The notes beneath the pieces were generated by a model. That model worked only from the letters and a program-made list of their open reading frames with translations. It made no database searches and was not told the origin of the DNA. A stretch of 64,000 bases of DNA from Alitta virens (Eukaryota > Annelida > Polychaeta > Phyllodocida > Nereididae), in the NCBI GenBank assembly GCA_932294295.1, contig OW028585.1, positions 29,868,720-29,932,719 of the forward strand. Reading direction: 5' to 3'. Shown here in pieces: positions 1-11,533 of this stretch. A program made the position numbers and the translations under genes. Positions within the stretch are counted from its first letter, which is position 1. Each line of letters begins with the position of its first letter.

Positions 1-2040
1 ACAAACTATTTCACCACAGGTTTTTTAGTGTGTATCTGATGTTACAACACCAAAAAAAACATAGGCTGCACTGCAGCAAAACCCTGAGTGAATCCTACAG
101 CACACAGGCCTCATTAAAATTGTCCGTGCCTGTCCGATTGGCAGGCGTAACACTTCGGTGGTTTCAGGAGCAGAACTCTTAACATTATTGCACTTATCAC
201 CAGCTGAACAACTGTGCTCAGAAATTGAACCCAAGATCCAAATATATACATATAGGACAGTTCATACACTAAATTTGATACATATATGGCAATCAGTAGA
301 GATGCTACAGCAATTTGAAAATGGACGAAAATTTAAAAGCACTCGTGAGCACTCTATTTAGGCCATAAACTAACAATTTTAAGATGCTCTTACACAAAAA
401 CTACTGGGAGTAGGCCAGGGATATCTTGCAGTTCCTCATTAACATATCATAGTTGCAAATAGTGGAGTTTCAAGTAAATCTGAAGAGATGACCTGGGAAT
501 TTTTCTTCATTCTTGTTCATTTCACATGGAATGCCCCAGATGTCAAAACATAGTTGAAAAAGTGAAAGCACTATAATTTACATATATGTTATTTGCAAAA
601 GTTTACTCATGTAGGATCATAGTGTCCTTGATATGGGTTTGAGAAAGCACCAATTTCTCATATTTTCACCTTTTCAAAATTATATATCATTAATAGTGGA
701 AATGAAACCCAGAAAGGGATTAATACACTTTTTTAGACATACTCTGACAAATTTTGCATGCATGTCCAGTAGTGTGAGAGTTCTGCTCCAGAAATGGAAA
801 GGTGTATGTGATTATTTGTTTATTGTCCAGAAATAATACATACATCAATTACAATACACAGAAACATTATAGTTTTTTTTATGGTTTGCCCAGACAATAA
901 AAATTTCAATGCACAGGGATGATGCCAATAGCATATATTCCCTTTCTTTTTGTGTGATTAACGAAATAATAATGAATATTATAACAAAAAAAAAAAAAAA
1001 AAAAATATGATATAGTATAGTGCAGTTGAAGTTAACTGCGTTTTTAATCTATTAAAGTCATTGAGGTCTAGTATGAGAATCTGATACATATATCGTGATC
1101 AGTAGGGATGCTACAGCAATTCGAAAATGGACGAATATTTTAAAGCACTTTTTCTATAGATTTTTCATCTGTATGATATCAGTAAGAAATTGATGTCAAA
1201 TTAAAGTTTAAAAGGGTGAATACTATAATTTATAAGTTATTTACAACATTTTACTCATGTAGGATTGTAGAACAATAGTATGGATATATAAGTATGACTA
1301 GCTAGTGTACAAGAAAATAATAGGTGTAGAGGAAAATAACATAATAAGTCTGTATGAAAGAGGAAGTTTTCATATCATGCACGACAAGTGTCAGTAGTAA
1401 ACATGCAAGGCCTCCAGAAATGGAAAAATTCCTGTATATATATTTTCTTCTAGATATTGTAAAAAAACTGCCAAAATAGGTCAATGTGACTATCAAAAAG
1501 CACAACTAAGCTAATACCATATGAAATTGTGTCAGGGTAATTAATATAAGTGCATTAGTGCTAGAGTTCTGCTCAAGAAACACATGATAATAGCTTGTCA
1601 AATTAAAGTTTAAAAAGGGAAATACTATAATATATGTTATTTACAAAATTTCGCTCATGTAGGTCAATATTGTCTTTGGTCTGGAGGTTTGAAAAAGTAA
1701 GAATTTTCCATATTTTTTCCCATTAATTTAATTCTCTAGTATTTACGGCCATGATACCCACAAAAAGCACCACCACAATATGAGACCCACAAAGAGGACT
1801 ACCACAGCCGAGTTATATCAATGTGACTATCAAAAGGCACCACTAGGGTAAATGCATAAGTGCATTAGGGCTAAGGGTTCTGCTCCGGAAATGAAAGTGT
1901 TATGCCCGCTTGCCTGTCAGACAGACACTGGGGATACAAATGAAAGTGACATATGGTCTATACATTATTGATTCCTGGCTATGCTCTTCATATGTCACAG
2001 ATGGGCCAAGTGCAAACAAATCAATGAAAGCATGCAAAAT
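1..2040. repeat. Gene-free, internally repetitive DNA
   Basis: No coding exon is recognisable. The stretch is built of diverged copies of its own segments: about 260-330 resembles 1080-1150 (both contain GATGCTACAGCAATT), and about 590-670 resembles 1240-1280 and 1640-1710 (shared CTCATGTAGG). A phrase like GTTCTGCTC recurs near 780, 1565 and 1870 and inverted near 170. A run of about 21 A lies at 985-1005. The short reading frames look like chance. Confidence 0.6.
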
Positions 2041-2044
2041 TATT

Positions 2045-2600
2045 GAGAAATATAAAACACCTAATGCCACGTATATAAAATCATAGGCTGCGCTGCAGCC
2101 AAACCCTCAGCGAATCCCACACAGCACACAGGCATCATTAAAATTGCTAAGTGTTCATCCCACAGGCAGGAGGGCGGGCATTACACTTTCATTTCCTATA
2201 TGGCGTAGTGGCGCCTTTTGATAGCCACACTGACATTGAAATTTATTTCTTGAGTGTTAATATAGTGTGTGCAATGAACTGAAACAATTGTCACTTGGCC
2301 TACATAGCCTGTTATGCAATGCTAATTAGAGTCAAAGACGTCCTATTTTTTTGAACTCTTGAATTTCTTCATTTGTTCATTATATTCTGTAAAGTGTGTG
2401 TTACCGTGGCTTATTACAACGTCTGATAAAGTCTTACTTTATTTTTGTAAAAAGTAAGGCCCATATTAAGTCTTTCTTTGTCTTATTTTGATGCAAATAT
2501 ACATGGATATTACCATCCACATTGTAATATTCAGACGATTTGGTAAATATGAATGAATAGCATTATGAACTTTCTTTAAATACACAAGAACTGCGAATAT
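2045..2600 (+). repeat. Dispersed repeat, copy A
   Basis: It shares long stretches with 7640-8020 and 12240-12760, for example CACTTGGCCTACATAGCC near 2295 and 7811, and a segment with GCACACAGGCATCATT near 2116 and 12260. The beginning also resembles positions 50-150. Mutual divergence suggests an old interspersed family. No terminal repeat or encoded protein is visible, so the class is unknown. Confidence 0.6.
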
Positions 2601-2601
2601 T

Positions 2602-2815
2602 TTATTGCTTAACCTTGCGTTGGCCACTGGTGTTTGAGGTCTTTATCCACAGTCTTACCATCCTTGTCACATACGAGGCCCACAACTTCCACCATGCTTT
2701 ATTTATTGTAACATGGGAAATACCTATGGAAGAAGGCTTAAGTATCTGCAGCTCAAATGGGGAGTCTGAATAAGGATTCCAAAATTCTGGTGGGCATGAC
2801 CCCATCCTCATCTGT
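2602..2815 (-). other. Possible decayed coding fragment
   Basis: On the minus strand a short frame near 2690-2610 reads VGLVCDKDGKTVDKDL and ends in HQWPTQG and a stop, with AATAAA a few bases beyond. A second minus frame is open over 2811-2602. Upstream of the first frame is a stop and no clear splice acceptor. The peptide composition looks protein-like but matches no family I recognise. It may be a terminal exon or a fragment carried by a repeat. Confidence 0.2.
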
Positions 2816-3124
2816 AAATGTTTAAATGTAGTTGTTCAAGTCGATTCACATGGAAATCGTGTCTGTGGTTAGCCCTACTTTCTTACAGGCGGATTTTACT
2901 GTTTTGAGGACACATTAACCTGAAAGGTCATTAATGTCAGCATGAAGTGGAGGGCTAGACAAACAATCACAAATGTAGTGAGCTGACAAAGAAATTTACA
3001 AGAATAAGAAGCTCCGCTTAGGCCCTGGGAAAAAGTAGTCAACTTAACTCCCAAGTAGTATGGAGGATTTTATGATCATCCATCATAGGGAACGCTAATT
3101 TTAAACTACAGAAAGTTCCAGAAT

Positions 3125-3826
3125 TAAGACCACCTCAAGAGTGGTCGTAATTGTGGGGCTCCACTGTAATTTCCCCATTGTTCACTGGTTAACTAATCAA
3201 TGAAGCTGTTACTGTGATACTTTTGTTTAAAATATAGACTTAATCACCTCTTTATCAAACTGTGTTTCCTTTTATCATAAAAAAAAAACCAAACAAATGC
3301 GGACTTATAACTAGAAATTCATCAAAACTGTTTATTTAGTATGGCAAAGGATTAAAACCCCTGATTTAAATGTACATAATAACTTCAATATCATTAAAAC
3401 ATACTGGCAAATAAATTGTTAAATATGCGAATTGCAACACGCACTTGCTGTAGTTATTTCATAATTTAAAAAAATGAAAGTTTATACAAAGAAGAATACT
3501 CAAATACAAACTTTTGCGTAACTTTATGACAATACAAAATAAGTAATATGAGAATAAGTACACTTAAGAATAGAGCCAATGTATAATACATGCACGGATT
3601 TAGAGGGGGGGCTCCGCCGGGGCATGCTGTTGTCAAAATACCAATCAGTCAGAGCAAGGCACAGGTAATGTAATGATGGCACCCCTCCCCCCGTCTGAAA
3701 ATTTCTGGATCTGCCGCTGTAATACATATCACATTCAGTTTGCTTAAATTGTCATGGTCCCTGCTTTTTATACAATATACAAAATTTAATATCACAGTAT
3801 GTTGATAACATCTTGCAAATATAATA
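3125..3826 (-). repeat. 3' flank of the inverted duplication
   Basis: Reverse-complement copy of the DNA downstream of the intact methyltransferase gene (about 20897-21690). The similarity includes the hAT-like element with its target-site duplication, the AT-rich stretch near 3360-3480 and a segment with TTTATCAAAC near 3255. It shows that the duplication carried at least 0.7 kb of flanking DNA past the stop codon. Confidence 0.8.
3592..3719 (-). mobile_element. hAT-like MITE copy carried in the duplication
   Basis: Short element with ends resembling GTGGCAGATCC and a G-rich/C-rich interior. It is flanked by TAATACAT at 3584-3591 and at 3720-3727, a perfect 8-bp target duplication as expected for hAT elements. 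The counterpart at 21004-21158 has the same duplication in reverse complement (ATGTATTA), so the insertion predates the locus duplication. Confidence 0.75.
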
Positions 3827-4766
3827 CTATGGTTGCCTGTGTCCCCATTGGACACAAGAATATAACAAGTATTTAGAACCCTTAAAAACATCGCCCACAG
3901 ATCTCTACAGAGGGCGACACGGTGCAGTGGAAGTCTCCATAATGCGATGAAATGATGGATCGGAACAAAGTCTCTTGGCGGACCATCATGTTGAATGCTA
4001 ATGTTTAAAGAATATAGCGAAACTTCCAGATTAATTTTCGGAATTTTCCCAGATTTTCTTCATTCAGGAACAGAATTGTTGACAATACCAATAACGAAGT
4101 AAATATCAATAGTAATTGGACTGCAACAACAAAAATTTGAGCATGTGAAGTCGGCAGCATGGAATTACATACTGTAATGTAGTTAGCTTTGTATACTATT
4201 TGTCCACATGGAATAGAAAAGGGGTTGTTGCTCGCTTCTTGTGATGAGGTCCGGGTGGACCTGTTGACCGCTGGAAGTCAGGCTGTGCCCCTTGAAGGGT
4301 CATAGAATAAGGGAACACCAGAACCAGTTCGAGTCTTTCTTGCATCACATCATTATACAGTCATCATCATACAGAGTTTGACCACTCTTCTTGCCTATCT
4401 GCCTATCGGCCTAGGCTATCTGCTCTGATGTGCTCTCTCTCTCTCTGAATTTTCCCTTCTGATTTTCTTTATTTACTTAATCTTATTTATATTTATTCCC
4501 AAGTTTTCTTTCAGGTATCTGTAGCAATTCTGTTCTATTGTAGGGTACTTTCTGCGTTGCATGTTAGCTTAGCACTTAGTAAAATTCCTCCTAGGGACTA
4601 TTTACTGAACTTATCAATCATAGGGATTATTAACTGAACTAACAGCCTTGCTTCCTAGGGAATATTCATTGGACTGGTTATACCTAGGGATTATTAACTG
4701 AAATAACCCTGCTAGGTACATGACTATGACACGATACAATGTCATACATGTATCAGATTACTTTGG

Positions 4767-5141
4767 GTAAAACTCCACTGTCTGTCAAAATATACTATTT
4801 TCTAAATTCTGCAAATGATTGAAAATCACATAATCCTATCAAGGCACACTAAATATGTAAGCTAATGAATGTACAAGGCATTAAGAAACCAAGACCAAAA
4901 CATCGGAAATACAATGGAAATGGCATCATCACTCATTGTTGAAAATTGTGACGTCATCACTTGGTTTGTTTACATATTGGATTTTTGATGGCATGTAAAA
5001 TTAAATGCTAGGTTAAGTGTATTTATTTTATGAAGAGATAGTGTCAAGCAAGGCTGGGTGGTAGGTAATCAGTATTAAGAAGACAATGAAGTGAATGCAA
5101 TATTTTGGCCACTATCATATTGAGTGAAAATCCTGCTTTAA
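4767..5141 (+). mobile_element. TTAA-flanked MITE (piggyBac-like), copy 1
   Basis: Starts with AAACTCCACTGTCTGTC and ends with a diverged inverted counterpart next to TTAA at 5138-5141; the other side is GTAA, one base off. Related copies lie at 20165-20584, 51909-52293 and 61521-61899. This one sits in the pseudogene intron between exon 3 and exon 4 remnants, at the same place as the copy in the intact gene, so it was inherited through the duplication. Confidence 0.75.
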
Positions 5142-5649
5142 GGACTAAGGACGTGTCAACATTGGTGTAACTCTCTGACAACGATATGTCATAGTGACAC
5201 CTATTTCTTTTTTATTTGAGAGAACAATTTAATATGTTGCAGTTAACAGAAATATTCAGCAGATATACATTTATAAAAATTTCGAAAAGCTTCTTACGAT
5301 CTGTAATTCTTTGTTGACTTCATGGTGTGGGAATGTTGTAGTCAGCAGATACTTGCTTCCTCTTTCCGACACAAACTTAAAATTTGGCAACATCGGAGTT
5401 GCACAAATGCTGGAGCATCATTCGGTCAAAAATTAAATCATACTCTTTTGCAATTCTAACCCAGAATGAAAAAGCAAGATTTTTAAAGCCCAGTGAAGCG
5501 AAAAAACCGTAAGAGCCAGTACAATACTTGATTTTTTGTCTGTAGATGATAATCATTTAGTATAAGTACTGATTGCTAGCTAGCTCTAAAATGTTGGCTG
5601 CCTGGAATTGGTACGAAGCTAGTGTCTCGGATTATCTTCTTGTCTTTGG

Positions 5650-5963
5650 CAATAGCGGAATTTCACTGAAGGTTCTCTGTATTTCCACCAGGTGGCTATG
5701 ACAGAATAGTACAATTCTATTGGCTGAAAATGTTCCCGACCTTGACTGTGATTGGCTGAAGCAAAGTGCATCCCAAGCAGCATTTAATGTATATCTGACA
5801 TCTTATCATTCAATTGATTTTTGTTATTGGCCTGAGAAAGTTATATTTATTGAATCTGTGGGTTATGGTTTTCTATGTCTGAAAAGCAAAAATGAGTAAT
5901 AAGAAGAGAGGAAAGACTTATGTCTTGCTGAATTCAGGGCTGCTCAGTTAAAAGACTCTATTA
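5650..5963 (-). mobile_element. MITE inserted in the pseudogene exon 2
   Basis: A 314-bp block interrupts the exon 2 remnant: on both sides the sequence continues the exon. Its ends (CAATAG...TTTCACT and an inverted counterpart) match those of a 330-bp copy at 58340-58669. The interior is shared, including GCCACCTGGTGGAAATACAG-like and TTCTTATTACTCATTTT-like phrases. The target appears to be a TA-rich site. It encodes nothing. Confidence 0.8.
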
Positions 5964-6269
5964 ATTCTGGCGTAATGTCTACACCATACCTTATCCATAT
6001 TATGTGCCCCAAGGCACGTCCAACATTGAAATCATTCTTTTTTAAGTAATACTTTCAGTTAGTTTATGACAATGCATAATGTCCTTATGACTTCTTGCGT
6101 CAAGTGGATATTAGCACCTGGGCCAGATGAGCTGGCATTATCATTTCTTCCATCCCAGTTAGTTCCCCACATCCACTTGTTATAAATCTCTCTAAATGAC
6201 TCTTGATCTTCAGTCGATCTGTATTTCAGTGATCAATATCAAACCGCTCAAAATGAAAATCATTATAGT

Positions 6270-8412
6270 GAAGTGTCTGAATAGATTTTATTGTGATTAA
6301 ATACAATCTTCCTTATATGATTTATTAGGCATTGCATACTTAATTTATTGATTAAATAGTCACCTGTAGTGACTTTGTGGTACTCAATAAATGTTAATTT
6401 TTGCTGAGCTGAATAAACAATTATAAACTTATATAGTACTTTCACTTTTAAATCTACATTTTGACATTTGTTTCATCCTTTTTTTTTCTTAACTGAAAAT
6501 CTGAAAAAATGCTAAAAATTTTGTTATTTCCTTCAGATTCCTTAGCATCCAAATATTTTGCAATGACAGCCATAAATTTTGTAGAATTCACATGATTCAT
6601 GAGCAATACAATTATTACATATTTGATCATATTGCCATATTCCACCCAGTCAACAGTTTTTGTTAATAATTAATGATTTCATAATTCATCATGGTATTTT
6701 ACAAGATACAGGAACTGTGACAAAATGCCAGGTTGGCCCAACATTTGCCCGATGTTTATCCAACTTGGGGGACCTTTGACCGATGTTAAACTAATGTGAC
6801 ACTTAATCTGCGATGTATTCATAAGTTTAAAAGCCAAAAATGTCCGAATTAAGTTTGGTATGGGTGGAATTGTACAAGGTGCAGACAAAAAACTTGCACC
6901 ACCTTAGGATGCTGTTATGCTATCATAACAAAGTTACAGAAATGGAAAATATTGATGTCTGAAAATTATGTTTATAACTTTGGAAAATTTGTATCTGAAA
7001 TTTATAGTATGCGAAGAGTAGCTTAATATGTTGCTACATGATCAGCCAGCTTTAAAATTTTATAATTAACTTTATGAAAAGTAATATTGTTTAATATTCG
7101 ATATTCCATTTATACATTGGTTCAAATTTAATGTTATTCAATGTTTTTATTTTTATTTTTTTTAATTATCATATTAACGCCTAATGAAATTATGCAGTTT
7201 AGGTCACTTGTAAGCCCGAGTGAGCTTGGGAGTTACAATTGTCATACCTGTTGTTTTTGTGTTTAATGTTAATAACTCTATGTGACTAAAATAAAAGAAT
7301 TTCAAATCAAAGTCATAAGTGTAATTGATATAATTAGTAATAATAACAAAGTATTACATTATTTTAACTCATTTTATCAAATATGCTGGCCCATATGGTC
7401 CAAAACTTTAGAAATCTAAAGAGGCATTCACAGTGTCACGGATAAGACCTACGAGTGACCACAGATGAAAAAATACAAGCAGAACATAGCAAATGGAACA
7501 TCAACAATCTTTCAAGGACTTCACTGTATCTCTCAGGTGCCAAAACTTCCATGTTGTTATCAATCGATGGATGATTACTATAATAAATGTACAACTCTAC
7601 AACTCTAACACCAATTTCATTTCCTTAGCTGAACTCTAACTAATGCACTTACCTCAATGAAATTCATAAATAACACTCTATATGGACTATTGGTGCCTTT
7701 CGATAGTCACACTGACATATCTTAGCTATATTTTACAAAATTTGGAAAACTATTATATCTTGAGTGTTTATATAGCATGTGCGCTGAACCGAAAATGATT
7801 GCCACTTGGCCTACATAGCCTGTTATGCACTGCTAACTAGAGACAAAGATGTCCTATTTTTTAATTCTTGAATTTTTTTATGTGTTCATTATATTCTGAC
7901 AAGTGTGAAAATATTACAGGGTTCCCACGGGATATTACAAAGTCTCTACATTTTATTATTTACGATGCAAGTGTACTTGGATATTAACATCTACATTGTA
8001 ATATTCAGACGATTTGGTAAATATAAATGAATACAAACAAGGACTTGGTATGATGCTCTCAAATTATGATACTTCAGAATTTACCAAGTTAGAGGTAGCT
8101 TCTCGGTCTCTGAGCTTTCTTAAAAAGATGCCACATAGTCTTGGCAAGTTCACTCAGAAAGCCACAAGGACAGTAAAGTGCACTAAAAATTCCTCTAGAT
8201 CAAAGAAAAATTCAGATTGTGCATTTGGTTGACTGCATTTTGAAGGAAGGCTGCAATGACATTAGGATTTGCTTTCATTAGTGTGTTCCATCATGTTAGT
8301 TTGCCTTAGGCAGCATTGAGATTTTAGACAAACATTAGACAGTCAGATCCAGTGAACGAGTAGACGAAGACTGTACAATATCTAGCTTTTATAGAACTTA
8401 CGGTTGGCAAAA
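6270..8412. other. Intergenic DNA without recognisable genes
   Basis: AT-rich. Around 6720-6790 there is a short GC-richer segment with ACATTTGCCCGATGTTT-like phrases that recur in looser form near 15380-15470. Near 7200-7310 a block ends in AATAAAAGAATTTC, which could be the 3' tail of a retroelement. The small frames on the minus strand at 6263-6888 have no family signature. Confidence 0.5.
7640..8020 (+). repeat. Dispersed repeat, copy B
   Basis: Second copy of the family seen at 2045-2600, sharing CACTTGGCCTACATAGCC and the following GTCCTATTTTTT-like phrase. A third copy is at 12240-12760 inside the acetyltransferase gene. Confidence 0.6.
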
Positions 8413-9128
8413 TGACAAGAGGGATGTCATATACAGCACTAAGTTACTAAAGGTAATCATATTGAATGACTCAAAGTGACAAGAGGGTTGTCATATACAG
8501 CACCAAGTTACTAATAGTTAGTCATATTGAATGACTCAAAGTGACAAGAGGGTTGTCATATACAGCACCAAGTTACTAATAGGTAGTCATATTGAATGAC
8601 TCAAAGTGACAAAAGGGTTGTCATATACAGCACCAAGTTACTAAAGGTAGTCATATTGAATGACTCAAGGTGACAAGAGTGTCATATACAGCACCAAGTT
8701 ACTAATAGGTAGTCATATTGAATGACTCAAAGTGACAAGAGGGTTGTCATATACAGCACCAAGTTACTAATAGGTAGTCATATTGAATGACTCAAAGTGA
8801 CAAGAGGGTTGTCATATACAGCACCAAGTTACTAATAGGTAGTCATATTGAATGACTCAAAGTGACAAGAGGGTTGTCATATACAGCACCACGTTACTAA
8901 TAGGTAATCATATTGAATGACTCAAAGTGACAAGAGGGTTGTCATATACAGCACCAAGTTACTGAAGGTAGTCATATTGAATGACTCAAGGTGACAAAAG
9001 TGTCATATACAGCACCAAGTTACTAATAGGTAGTCATATTGAATGACTCAAGGTGACAAGAGTGTCACATACAGCACCAAGTTACTAATAGGTAGTCATA
9101 TTGAATGACTCAAAGTGACAAGAGGGTT
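8413..9128 (+). repeat. 65-bp minisatellite, about 11 copies
   Basis: Head-to-tail units beginning TGACAAGAGGGTTGTCATA, mostly 65 bp, with shorter variants of about 60 bp that lack part of the GGGTTG segment (for example near 8675 and 8995). Each unit carries the inverted repeat AGTCAT-ATTGA-ATGACT, able to form a 6-bp stem. Copies are highly similar, so the array is young or homogenised. No coding potential is evident. Confidence 0.95.
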
Positions 9129-11173
9129 AAGTGTTACCCTTAGTCATAACCTGTTACCATACCAAATATAATATGGTGGCATGGATGATAAGCAGGGCAT
9201 CTGTTTTCTCATGATTGCTCTCCAGTTTTGCTATTCTTTATGGCCACCACAAAAGATTTCATTCCTGGTAGGAAATGATCCTGAACTTCGTTGCCAATAT
9301 ACAAGGCAGTGAAGATTTGGTTTTAGCATTGTCATTCTCAAGAGAAATCTATATCTTTGTTGTCTGTCACTTCATAACTGCATTATTGCTTGCCATCGCA
9401 CTAATATATCCCTTTGTTTAAGAGACTGTCCAACATCTATAGTGTATGAATAAAGATGATATTATCAAAATACAAGATGGACCACATTGTAGTTCTGGCT
9501 AAAGCTGACAATCTTTGATTGTACCATTCAGCAAACCCTGAGCCTGTATTTACTGGTAGCATCTACACTTTTAATGAACTACAGCCATTCCATTGATGAT
9601 GTAAACTACTATATGAATTGAATTGGCGGTTGACAGTCTCATGTTAAAAAACTTCATGTGTGAAACTAACTTATGCGTTTGAAGCTCGTCCAGGAATATA
9701 ATAGTCGCGGATTGCAAAATACCAGGCTGCAAATTTACCCTTTTTAAAAGCTACTGATGTGAGTTTATCTTCAGCAACATATCTAAAAGCCTGAGTAGAC
9801 ATGGCATGTCATCATTGCACATACTTTACCCCAAAAGGGTGATGATACGAATCAAAATATATATATGTATTTCTTTTTTTTTTTTTCATTGAAAAATGGT
9901 GTTGTTCATAAGAAAATTAAGTCCAGTGTTTATTTTTCATTTTTCTTGTTGTCTTGTTCTATATATTCTGTATTTTTGATTGAGTAAAAATTATTTTTTC
10001 TTTTACTGAGGGGCATCCACCCTATGGGTTACTGTATACTGTTATACTCGGGTGTACCCCCATTACCAGTCTGTTTTGTATTCATGTATTACATAATATT
10101 AAGTTGTAAAAATTGTATTTGCAGAGATTGGTAAAAATAAATAAACTCTAACTCTAACTCAAAAGCATAGACATCATCTCGATCCAGTGTAGCACTTAAC
10201 TGAAGCTTCCTCTACATACTGTCACTTTCTTCAACAGTGTGACCCAACTGTTTTTTTTAGCATCAAAGCTGCTGATCTTGGGCAGTGGTCTGGCATCATA
10301 TTGACAGAAAAAGAAGACATACATGCTTTTTTAAATAGTTAAACTAATGACTTGTTGGATCTATGATAATATTCATTGATTATTATCTAAACTGGGAGGA
10401 CCTAGCTTATTTATGAGGGTGGTCTGCCTCTGGAGAGTGGAGGCCAAATGAGCTTGAAATGTACTTGTGGTACTGAGCACAGTTTCTTACAAAGTTTTTT
10501 TTATGTCATTGTAACTGAAGTTGTTGCATCTCCACCTTTCTAACCCCTTTAAACAGAATTTGCATCAGGATCAGCCTTTTACATATTTGTTTATTATATA
10601 AGTCACCACCAGTAAATTGGAGAATCCTCACAAAACAAGGTAACTTCAAGCTTCGAATGTGACATGGAGAATCTATACCAAGCACTAAAGTCTATATTTC
10701 AAACAACGACAGGGTGAACAGTATTAGATACAAGAAAACCTGACCAATAACCCATTGATGGGAAAATTGACTAGCATATAATAAAAACAGCACCAATAAT
10801 ATTGTCCGAACTCATTATTTATGCAAACAATAAAATACATAATTTGACATTTTTTAATGCATATTAACGTTTTTCACATCACGACCTTTCATTACATATG
10901 CATGATCAATATGTTTTATTGATTATTTAACATGATACATTGTGAAAATCTGCCACTCGGACAATTTTTTACTATCGTGTTCGATGCCTGTAAAGGACCT
11001 TAAGCCCTGTTTCACACAATGACACCATATTTTTTCTTAAACTTGACACTTTAAAGAGTGAAAAAATATATGGTGTCAAGAAATAACACACATTTTTTAC
11101 AGGACTTCATTAAGGTGATAAAAATGACCATTCTATATTTTGCAGTCTAGGCTATCTTTGAATATCAAGATAA
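9129..11173. other. Intergenic DNA; possible retroelement tail near 10000-10165
   Basis: No exon recognised. The block at about 9990-10165 ends in AATAAATAAACTCTAACTCT, that is AATAAA followed by a short CTCTAA tandem, as at the 3' ends of many LINE elements. No reverse transcriptase frame is present. Confidence 0.4.
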
Positions 11174-11398
11174 CAGGCCCGTAGCCAGGCTGAGACAGAG
11201 GGACAAATTAACCTATTTTTTGGGAAAATTACAAATAAATTAGTGTTTGATGGACTTTTTTGATATAACATTTGTGATTTGCCTTTGTACATAAACTAAA
11301 GGAAAACTATTGAGTGTACTCTTGCTTGCAACTAGTTTGGAAGTTATAGGCCTATAGTAGGATTTCGCCTCTATTTTTGAAGTCTGGCTACGGCCCTG
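11174..11398. mobile_element. Small TIR element with GGCGTAGCC-type ends
   Basis: Begins CAGGCCCGTAGCCAG and ends CTGGCTACGGCCCTG, 15-bp inverted repeats with one mismatch, 225 bp overall. The end sequence is of the CAGGGGCGTAGCC type common in non-autonomous elements of invertebrate genomes; a second member is at 44891-44972. No clean 8-bp target duplication was seen. Confidence 0.7.
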
Positions 11399-11474
11399 GA
11401 TAATGTATGATCTATTGCATATGCTTGTAAAAAACTAATAAGTCAAAATATACATGCATCACGTGCGGGGTATG

Positions 11475-11481
11475 TATATAA
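11475..11481 (+). promoter_or_regulatory. TATA box of the acetyltransferase gene
   Basis: TATATAA lies 53 bases before the start codon; a CAGTC initiator-like site follows about 30 bases downstream near 11505. The start codon context GCGCCATGG is strong, so this looks like a short untranslated leader. Confidence 0.6.
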
Positions 11482-11533
11482 CTCTGCTCTTTGGTCCCAG
11501 TTCCAGTCAATTAATGATTGTCATGACAGCGCC

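Larger units (their letters stand above)
3827..6265 (-). pseudogene. Decayed inverted copy of the class I methyltransferase gene (exons 2-4)
   Basis: Three exon remnants align in reverse complement with the intact gene at 17705-20896. They are exon 2 (about 6265-5964 plus 5649-5590), exon 3 (about 5459-5298) and exon 4 (4064-3827). Decay is plain. Exon 2 is split by a 314-bp inserted element and has a deletion just after the CPCG-like motif region, and its donor GT has become CT. The exon 3 acceptor AG is GG, and a 2-base loss shifts the frame near the middle of the exon. The exon 4 acceptor AG is TG, with another deletion breaking the frame. Exon 1 with the membrane anchor has no counterpart. 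Exon 4 and the flank remain very similar to the source, so the duplication is not ancient. The copy is almost certainly non-functional. Confidence 0.9.

Noticed and set aside
3649..3891. 80-codon minus-strand frame nearly identical to a plus-strand one at 20868-21074
   Set aside because: The similarity comes from the inverted duplication of the 3' flank and exon 4 tail, and the frame runs through a MITE; not a gene pair.
8014..8232. 72-codon plus-strand frame after dispersed repeat copy B
   Set aside because: Low-complexity Lys/Ser content, no homologous frame after the other repeat copies and no splice support.
8413..9128. CRISPR-like array
   Set aside because: Units are contiguous with no unique spacers, and the DNA is eukaryotic.
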